Source: Cerrena zonata
Lineage: Eukaryota; Basidiomycota; Agaricomycetes; Polyporales; Cerrenaceae
NCBI GenBank assembly: GCA_038087015.1
Contig: JASBNA010000023.1
Coordinates: forward strand, 310,001 to 374,000
Length of the DNA: 64,000 nt
Reading direction: 5' to 3'
Shown here: positions 57,929-64,000 of the stretch, in pieces
Position numbering within the stretch: the stretch's first letter is position 1
Layout: each line of letters opens with the position of its first letter
Made by a program: the position numbers and the translations under genes
The notes under the pieces: model-generated
What the model saw: only the letters and a program-made list of their open reading frames with translations
Databases searched by the model: none
Told to the model about the DNA's origin: nothing

Positions 57929-59776
57929 TTAGAAAATCAAATACAAGGTACACAACATACTAGGGCCACTAATGAAGCCGAACCAGCAGATTACGTTTCC
58001 TAAGACTTTTTTATCTTTCAAGTATTTGGTTCTACTTATCATAACCAAAGGAATTTGGGACATTTGCAATACTAAAAGGTAACCTCTTAATTTTCCAAAG
58101 ATTACAAACATAACCAATTCGTGAACCAAACTCGATAAGATAAAAGTGAACATTGTAGCTGATAATTTGTTCATTGAAAATGCACTGATTGAAGAATGAT
58201 AAACATGTCTAAGCAAAAACTTATGAACTGGTCTATTCCAAATTCTTGCATATTCCGACCAGTCGGTACAGGACCACCAAGGCCCATAGAAGTCTCGGTC
58301 GGCGAATCTGCTTAGTTCTGCAATTGAATTCAAGATTGCATCCCAAATTAAAAAGAAAGTCAATAAGTAAATTAATAAAAATGGAGGAATCATATCTAAT
58401 AAAATGAAAAGATAAGCCTTTATTTTCCCATCAAGAGGTAAAGTACGGGCATTTAAAGCTTCTATAACCAAAGGATATAAAGAATTTTGAGCAACCAAGA
58501 TCATAAGGAAGATAATACCAAAAGTACCCACGATTTTCTCAAATAAATAGCGGCGTCTAATCCTAGGAGTTCTCGGGAAATTAAGAGTGTAAACTACGGT
58601 AGGAAACATGGTATATTCAAAATAATTGAATAAGTTAATGTTTCCAGGAAATTTCACAATGGATTTTTTTTGTAAATCTTCAATATTTTCATCGACGTCT
58701 TTAGGATCAACCGTTACATCAGTTGATAAACTAGTTGCCAGAGATTGATATTCCAATTCAAATTTGCAAAAAGTAATACTATCGATTAAGATTTTTCTGG
58801 CATGATCTTTATCCATACCTTGGGGAACTGTAGATTTTCCTGAATCGATTTTTTTCAAGAGTCTTTCTGATTCTTTCAACTCTTCCAAAACACTCCAGAG
58901 ATAACCATTGTAAAAGCCATACGAATGCATTTTCATTAGAAAAACAAAATTATGTAAAACCAAGAAAACTTTGGCAATCCAGGGGAACCCCTTTACATGA
59001 TCCGAAGCGAAAACCAGCCAAAACAGCAAATGGAAAAAATCATAAATCAATTGAATTGTGGAACCAGTAGAAGCCCAAGATATCCATCCTTTCAAACACA
59101 TGTACTGAATGAAAAATGATACATAAGTTGTCAAGTACATTGCCAAATCCGTCAATCCAACTTTAAATAAATCTTTTTTCATGATATTAATGATGGGGGA
59201 ATTGAAAATCCATTCTGAATGTTCAAAATACGAATGGATTAAACTATTAAACATTAAAAAGGCAGTACCCAACCAAAATAATACATAACATCCAAAGAAT
59301 TGAGATTTTTTAAAATAAGGTGCATCAAATATAGTTGTGGAATGAATATAAAACTTGATATCACCAAATCTTGACTTATATTTATCGTCTTCGCCATCTT
59401 TTGGTCTTTTATTGAGTCTTGACAAATTGTAATTCTTTAATTCTTTGAATTTTTTAAAAATTTGTTTATGATCAGAATCAGTAGCCTGAATCTCTTCCAG
59501 ATCCAGTAGAGGTCTAGAGTCTAAATCAGAATCCAGATTCACCACAGTCAATGGTTTGCTGGGCTTATCTCTTTTCCTTAAATTAGTTTCCAAATCCTGA
59601 ACTAAACTGCTATCAGAAGACTTCACCACTTTTTCTGGAACTTGTTCAGAATCGGTTCCTGTTTCATTCGGAGAATCATTATTATAGTCATCGATTAATC
59701 CGAGTGACTTGCGTCTTCCTTCATTTCGATCAGAAATAATCGATAAATTTTCCAGAGTATTACTCCTTGCAGTCAT
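57929..59776 (-). CDS. ARE2: sterol O-acyltransferase (MBOAT family)
   Basis: A 615-residue multi-pass ER enzyme that esterifies ergosterol and other sterols with fatty acyl-CoA for lipid-droplet storage. A disordered acidic N-terminus (about 1-140) precedes eight or more hydrophobic helices. The C-terminal catalytic region reads FYGPWWSCTDWSEYARIWNR, then PVHKFLLRHVYHSSISAF, then LSSLVHELVMFVIFGKLRGY, which contains the MBOAT His (in VHEL). In animal and S. cerevisiae enzymes the first motif is FYxDWW; here Pro replaces the Asp. I start at ATG 59776. S. cerevisiae has two paralogues, ARE1 and ARE2; the symbol is by general likeness. Confidence 0.92.
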   Translation of the reverse strand: MTARSNTLENLSIISDRNEGRRKSLGLIDDYNNDSPNETGTDSEQVPEKVVKSSDSSLVQDLETNLRKRDKPSKPLTVVNLDSDLDSRPLLDLEEIQATDSDHKQIFKKFKELKNYNLSRLNKRPKDGEDDKYKSRFGDIKFYIHSTTIFDAPYFKKSQFFGCYVLFWLGTAFLMFNSLIHSYFEHSEWIFNSPIINIMKKDLFKVGLTDLAMYLTTYVSFFIQYMCLKGWISWASTGSTIQLIYDFFHLLFWLVFASDHVKGFPWIAKVFLVLHNFVFLMKMHSYGFYNGYLWSVLEELKESERLLKKIDSGKSTVPQGMDKDHARKILIDSITFCKFELEYQSLATSLSTDVTVDPKDVDENIEDLQKKSIVKFPGNINLFNYFEYTMFPTVVYTLNFPRTPRIRRRYLFEKIVGTFGIIFLMILVAQNSLYPLVIEALNARTLPLDGKIKAYLFILLDMIPPFLLIYLLTFFLIWDAILNSIAELSRFADRDFYGPWWSCTDWSEYARIWNRPVHKFLLRHVYHSSISAFSMNKLSATMFTFILSSLVHELVMFVIFGKLRGYLLVLQMSQIPLVMISRTKYLKDKKVLGNVICWFGFISGPSMLCTLYLIF

Positions 59777-60218
59777 TAGCACTCAACTATTGTCAAAAAC
59801 AAGCACACACCAAATCAATTGCGCTACTGGCTTAGTAGACTGATTGGTACTGATCAATAGGATTGTGACTAGGATTGGAAAAAGCTGAATTTCATAACTT
59901 TCCCTCTATCTTTATATCGTACTTTTTTTTTTTTTTTTTCTTTTCCCGTCTCTAACGATTGCTTGTCAGCATCGTGTCATAAAACCATCTTCTCATTATA
60001 CGACAATCTCCAAAGTCCTGGCCCAGTGTCTACAAGCAAAGCGGTCTATATGGACATTGAGTTAAACGGGGTCATCTTGAAGACGTTTTGGTCCATGCCA
60101 ACCGAGAGGATTCCGTTCCGTTCCTAAAGCTTTTCTCCGGTCTCAATTCAATTGCGCTTCCAATGAAACCGGACCCAGGAGATTTCAAAAGATATATTTA
60201 TTATACTATATACAAGGA
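59777..60218. other. intergenic region, ARE2 promoter to ATP23 3' end
   Basis: 442 bp with a T17-type run near 59923-59939. No gene is seen. Confidence 0.5.
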
Positions 60219-60911
60219 CTAACGGTAAACTCTTTCAAAAGGTCTGGTATCATTAAAGCAAGATTGCCAAACGCTATTGACGGCTTTTTCTGCTTCTTCT
60301 TTATTTGCACAGTAAGGATTAGCACTAACCGAAAGCACTGCTCTTCTCTTTATACACAGTTGGAATTTTTCACCAAAGTTAGATAAGCCAGTTTTCTGAA
60401 TCTCGTTCATCACTCGACACTCTCCACTTAACATGGAGGCTCTAATTTCAGTACAGGCATGGTGTTTTAAATTCTTCAAATTGACGTCAAATTTGATATA
60501 GTCATACATATGAACCAATTCATGAGCCAAAGTATCTTCTAAATGCCATTTATCTCTGATTTGATCGGAACAAAGTAATATTCCTTCGGATTCATGAAAT
60601 CCTCCACTCTTCAAATTGTCCCCACAAGGCTCACATACTATATGTTTAGAGCTAATATCAAACCCAAGCTTCCGGATGTGGTCCATCATAAACCTCACGG
60701 TGGGCGAGTACCTTAGCACCCAGTCCCGGTACTCCTCTGCTGCGTTATTCAGAAGCGGTTTCTTGGTGGCTAGCCAATCGTGTTCAAACTGCTTTGCTTC
60801 TTGGGCACTCAAACCCAACCCGGTTCGATACTGTAGCGATCTTCTCCACCATTCAAACCCCTGGAGCTTCTCCGGCGGCGACGTGGTCATCTGGTCCTTT
60901 TCTCCGCTCAT
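60219..60911 (-). CDS. ATP23: mitochondrial inner membrane metalloprotease Atp23
   Basis: A 230-residue zinc metalloprotease of the intermembrane space that processes Atp6 and assists F0 assembly. The active site HELVH is at 130-134 (zinc ligands His130 and His134, general base Glu131). It is preceded by LCSDQIRDKWHLEDTLA and followed by MYDYIKFDVNLKNLKHHACTEIRAS, which supplies further conserved residues. Many cysteines (CEPCGD, GECRV, C in SCFNDTRPFERV) fit oxidative folding in the intermembrane space. The C-terminal CFNDTRPFERVYR is a family signature. The gene is divergent from YAR1. Confidence 0.95.
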   Translation of the reverse strand: MSGEKDQMTTSPPEKLQGFEWWRRSLQYRTGLGLSAQEAKQFEHDWLATKKPLLNNAAEEYRDWVLRYSPTVRFMMDHIRKLGFDISSKHIVCEPCGDNLKSGGFHESEGILLCSDQIRDKWHLEDTLAHELVHMYDYIKFDVNLKNLKHHACTEIRASMLSGECRVMNEIQKTGLSNFGEKFQLCIKRRAVLSVSANPYCANKEEAEKAVNSVWQSCFNDTRPFERVYR

Positions 60912-61046
60912 CCTTCTATCTCTTATCTACTTGATATACTAAGAGCTATTACCAAAAGCTATTACTATAACTGTCAATCAATCTTTTTTTTCATTGATTT
61001 CGAAGTGCGCCAACCAAACCCACTATAAAAAAAAAATTAAGCCAAT

Positions 61047-61054
61047 CTCATCTC
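61047..61054 (-). promoter_or_regulatory. PAC-type core upstream of YAR1
   Basis: CTCATCTC (GAGATGAG on the other strand) lies 31 bp upstream of the YAR1 ATG and next to an A10 run. Confidence 0.45.
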
Positions 61055-61084
61055 TTGATACACCAACCGTTAGATACAACAGCC

Positions 61085-61746
61085 ATGGTGTCTAATATTT
61101 GGGTGGCAGCAGCCGATAACCAAGTGGAGATCGTCAAGTCTCATATTGACTCGGGGGCATTCAGTGCCAATTCCAAAGATCCAAATGGGTACACTCCAAT
61201 ACACGCAGGCAGCATCGTACGGTCATATACTGCTATTAAAGTACTTGATTGAAAAGGGTGGAGATATTAATATCCAGGATACCGAAGGAGATACTCCGTT
61301 GCATCACGTCGAGGACTTGAAGACCGCCAAGTACATTGTGGAAGAATTGAACGCCAACTATAAAATAAAGAATAACGATAATCAAACCCCGGCTGCTTAT
61401 ATAGAAGAAGAAAATGAATTCCCCGATATAGCCCAATACTTGATCTCTCTTGCTCACGGTCAGCCGGCCGCCAATGCCTCAGCCGAGCAGAACGCCGTTC
61501 ATCGAGTCCTTACCTAGACCAGGGAACATTGACGGACATGAGATCAGATACACCTTGGAAAACGAGACCGAAGAGGATGCTCCTGTGGACGACGAAGAAA
61601 GACGTAAGAAGATCGAAGCTTTATTGAATAGCGAAAACCCCGAAGAAGCCTTGAGAGATCTTGTTACTTCTGCGGTCAGGGAAGGGTTTGCCAACTACAA
61701 CCAGCAACAGCAAGACGAACCCTCTCTGAAAAAGAGAAAGGATTAG
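61085..61746 (+). CDS. YAR1: ankyrin-repeat protein Yar1, two frame breaks
   Basis: An ankyrin-repeat protein matching Yar1, the dedicated chaperone of ribosomal protein Rps3, important for 40S assembly and stress tolerance. The N-terminal IWVAAADNQVEIVKSHI and NGYTPIHA are in the first frame. ASYGHILLLKYLIEKGGDIN with TEGDTPLHHVED is in the second. The acidic C-terminus (HEIRYTLENETEEDAPVDDEE to SLKKRKD) is in the third. An extra base at about 61206-61212 and another at about 61488-61492 account for both shifts; without them 219 codons remain, near the 200 of S. cerevisiae. As assembled it would be truncated in the second repeat. A PAC-type site upstream supports a ribosome-biogenesis role. 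Confidence 0.85.
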
Positions 61747-61789
61747 CTATTACCATAAATGTATTATAGACTTTGTATCTAGTTGTAGG

Positions 61790-61800
61790 TGTATGGGTGT
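61790..61800 (+). promoter_or_regulatory. Rap1/RPG-type box
   Basis: TGTATGGGTGT (ACACCCATACA on the other strand), a perfect RPG box, lies 116 bp upstream of the CCDC47-like gene. Confidence 0.5.
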
Positions 61801-61915
61801 TTTCACGGTGCCCGCACGACCCCTCCACAATCTCGTAATTTTTCAATTTTTTCCATCCAACGAAGCAAATTTTGAAAAACCAATAACTAAATCATCTTTC
61901 AATTCCTAGAGTTTC

Positions 61916-63109
61916 ATGTTGGAAATGTTTGAAGGTTTTTCGAAATTGTTGGTTGGGTCTTCGACCACGGCTGCTGCCGAAAAGGCTGCTTCCACTGCTT
62001 CAAGTGTCGCAGCCAGTGCTACTTCTATCGTTGCTAATATTCCAAAGAAATATACTCAATATACTTTGGAAGAATTGAATGAATTATCGATTTTACAACG
62101 TCTTCAATTGCACGATTGGACTTTGGAAATGCTTACTTTTGGGTTCACCATTGTTTTCGTTATTTTATTCAAATTTGGAGACTACTATAATCATAGCATT
62201 GTCACCAAATTTTTGAAAGGTGTTGACCAAGTTTTCACTGGAAATTTTTATCAATTCGGTACTTCTAGTAATGAATTGTATGTTAAGGATAGTGCCGAAA
62301 ACTACTCTTCTTATGCCACCGGTAGAGCAAATATTGATAAAGTTAATATTACTTTCAAATTGAAACCAAGACATAATATTTTTGTTTTCTGTTTAGAAAC
62401 AATCATGAGTTATTTCACTGAATCAGTTCTTGCTCCAACTGATAGAGTTGATATTGAGATCTTCCCTTCTAGTAATGCGTCTTACGATAACTTTATCCAA
62501 GCAGTTGTTTCTAAAATCGGTATGAATGATTATAGAAAATTCAATTACTTCTTATCATTAACCAAGACTTCTGATTCTCCTTTAATCCCAGAATCTTTCG
62601 TCGTTATGACTGAAGTTAATGAAATTCAAGAAAAAGTAATCACTCCTGATTTAAGAGATTCTTTAACTTTAGATGCTGCAAACTATTTGAGATTTATCTC
62701 ATTTACTGATCAACCATCCGATAGACCAGAATCTTTACGTGATTTATTACCAAGACGTAGAATCATCATCTCAACTCATTTGGTTACTGGCGAATCTCAA
62801 TTACAACAATTATCCAAAGTTTTACAATCTATTTTCGATACTGTTGATAAATTATCTGCAAGAGAAATTACTTTCAAAAATGAAACTTTAAGAAAAATTG
62901 TTAAAACTAGAGAAGTTGAAGTTAATAAGATTCAAAAATTAATCGATGCTGCTAAAGAAGAAGAATTGGCTGAAGAAAAAGCTAAATTAAAACAACAAGA
63001 AAAAGATAAATTTAGAAGTTTATCTAGAGATGAACAAATTAAGCTTGAAAAGAAAGCCAATGAAAAGAAACAAAGAAAACTTCAAAAAAAGCAAAGAGTT
63101 AAAGTTTAA
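61916..63109 (+). CDS. ER membrane protein, YNR021W/CCDC47 (DUF1682) family
   Basis: A 397-residue protein of the UPF0674/DUF1682 family (S. cerevisiae YNR021W, human CCDC47). The human protein is part of the PAT/multipass translocon complex at the ER. The N-terminus is Ala/Ser-rich. One transmembrane helix (MLTFGFTIVFVILFKFGDYY, about 70-89) is followed by a folded cytosolic domain. It contains YATGRANIDKVNITFKLKPRHNIF and VLAPTDRVDIEIFPSSN. A long Lys/Glu-rich coiled coil (about 325-397) ends the protein. Length and order match. Preferred codon use suggests strong expression. Confidence 0.88.
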   Translation: MLEMFEGFSKLLVGSSTTAAAEKAASTASSVAASATSIVANIPKKYTQYTLEELNELSILQRLQLHDWTLEMLTFGFTIVFVILFKFGDYYNHSIVTKFLKGVDQVFTGNFYQFGTSSNELYVKDSAENYSSYATGRANIDKVNITFKLKPRHNIFVFCLETIMSYFTESVLAPTDRVDIEIFPSSNASYDNFIQAVVSKIGMNDYRKFNYFLSLTKTSDSPLIPESFVVMTEVNEIQEKVITPDLRDSLTLDAANYLRFISFTDQPSDRPESLRDLLPRRRIIISTHLVTGESQLQQLSKVLQSIFDTVDKLSAREITFKNETLRKIVKTREVEVNKIQKLIDAAKEEELAEEKAKLKQQEKDKFRSLSRDEQIKLEKKANEKKQRKLQKKQRVKV

Positions 63110-63185
63110 TCTACTGCTTTTTGCTTTTTTTTTTTTTTTTTTTTGACTTTTATTACTATATAAATATATAATTACATTCGTTAAT

Positions 63186-63965
63186 TCATAATTTACCTGT
63201 TAATTGCCATCCTCTGCCGACAGGAGTATTGAAAACTTCTATTATACCAGCCCCTAAACTGTCGGCCAATATCCAATGTAAATCGTAACCGTAAAAAGGC
63301 TTTCTGAAATTATTCATCTTGTTAGTACCTTGCGAATTTAGCCCTTCCCATTTATTAAATAAAGACTCTTCTAATATTTGCTTAAATTTAGTCTTGGTTA
63401 ATAATTTAACTAGCCATGATCTACCCGAGTTGATCAATTTTAAAAAAGTACCACAATTTGGATATGAAATTGAATAGTGATGAGACTCAATTTCATTCAA
63501 ATGATTAGAAGTTAAAGTAACGTAACCTAAACGAACTAGTGACGACAACTCCTTCTTATTTAAAAGCTCATTTTCACCAATGAATAATGAGGTGGGATTG
63601 TTCTCAACAAAAGTATGGAACTTCTTCAAACTCGATAACAAAAAGTCATCATCGGAATTTTCAAGTTTGGTGATATCTCGTTTAATCAAATTTAAATAAT
63701 CTTGAGTTTTGGCTATAACTTCAGCATTTTCAAACCCATAAGTTGTTTTACCACTCTGCCACTTTTGAGGAGACCGAGATATAATAGGCGAGGCATTGGT
63801 TATAATGAACTTTTTCAATTTTCCTTGTCTGATCTTTATTTCAAGACTTCGATCTACAAAAGTTTGACCTTGATGATCATATATTGAATACAACTGGTTC
63901 AAAGTAACCAATCCTTCAGATAAAAATGCCTTGCGGTACTTGATTATCTCAGCCTTGGTTTCCAT
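63186..63965 (-). CDS. STK19-like winged-helix protein
   Basis: A 259-residue protein resembling the STK19 family (Pfam Stk19; human STK19 is now regarded as a winged-helix DNA-binding protein in transcription-coupled repair, not a kinase). The N-terminal part has KYRKAFLSEGLVTLNQLYSIY. The C-terminal part has SLVRLGYVTLTS, HYSISYPNCGTFLKLINSGR, WLVKLLTKTKFKQILEESLF and finally YDLHWILADSLGAGIIEVFN followed by TPVGRGW, a family hallmark. S. cerevisiae lacks it. The ATG at 63965 is the first in the window, but the frame stays open to the right edge, so more N-terminal residues may lie outside. Confidence 0.75.
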   Translation of the reverse strand: METKAEIIKYRKAFLSEGLVTLNQLYSIYDHQGQTFVDRSLEIKIRQGKLKKFIITNASPIISRSPQKWQSGKTTYGFENAEVIAKTQDYLNLIKRDITKLENSDDDFLLSSLKKFHTFVENNPTSLFIGENELLNKKELSSLVRLGYVTLTSNHLNEIESHHYSISYPNCGTFLKLINSGRSWLVKLLTKTKFKQILEESLFNKWEGLNSQGTNKMNNFRKPFYGYDLHWILADSLGAGIIEVFNTPVGRGWQLTGKL

Positions 63966-64000
63966 CGATAACCCACTCAACAGGAATAGTAGGTTCTCCT

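Overview
The window is nuclear DNA of an ascomycete yeast (Saccharomycotina). It is AT-rich, densely packed with mostly intronless genes on both strands, and every recognisable protein matches a budding-yeast family. Several genes are absent from Saccharomyces cerevisiae but typical of the Candida/Debaryomyces side of the tree: a glycolipid-transfer protein, a mitochondrial class-2 dihydroorotate dehydrogenase, a CFEM protein, an STK19-like protein and OP4-like secreted proteins. CTG codons look rare in the well-conserved genes, and one (4898-4900) sits where relatives carry a small residue. I therefore infer a CUG-Ser clade yeast. This is not proven, because no Ser-tRNA(CAG) lies in the window.

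Layout. 0.3-6.1 kb: a DUF2841 gene, then a frame-broken LAC12/HXT-type sugar transporter divergent from a cytosolic GH5 beta-glucosidase-like gene. 6.1-12.4 kb: an orphan protein with KEN boxes behind an 891-nt ATG-free stretch, a glycolipid-transfer protein, a GT15 mannosyltransferase and SDH7. 13.4-18.6 kb: two neighbouring serine-rich secreted proteins that share hydrophobic repeat modules and a promoter element; the first is broken in frame five times. 19.2-25.9 kb: TUL1 (frame-broken in its RING), an orphan, BXI1, UGA2 and a small tail-anchored repeat protein. 26.9-31.6 kb: a WSC-family stress sensor (two frame breaks), CUB1, STS1. 31.8-43.7 kb: UTP7, URA9, DAM1, a 60-codon ORF, GET2, SHY1, a secreted protein, MED10, an orphan, V-ATPase subunit f, PXP2. 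44-53 kb: AFG1-like ATPase, YMR1, JIP5, tRNA-Gln(CTG), a Golgi-type membrane orphan. 54-64 kb: CFEM protein, MAK31, a frame-broken small orphan, IMG1, BUD23, ARE2, ATP23, YAR1 (two frame breaks), a YNR021W/CCDC47-type ER protein and an STK19-like protein at the right edge.

How the genes relate. Most neighbours are functionally unrelated housekeeping genes, as is normal for yeast. Three groupings stand out. The transporter/GH5 divergent pair could import and hydrolyse a beta-glucoside. The two secreted repeat proteins at 13-19 kb look like a co-regulated pair. Four ribosome-biogenesis genes (UTP7, JIP5, BUD23, YAR1) each carry a PAC-type GATGAG core beside an A/T tract upstream. Thirteen single-base frame breaks are concentrated in six loci while about thirty other genes are clean; whether these are assembly errors or real mutations is the main quality question for this window.
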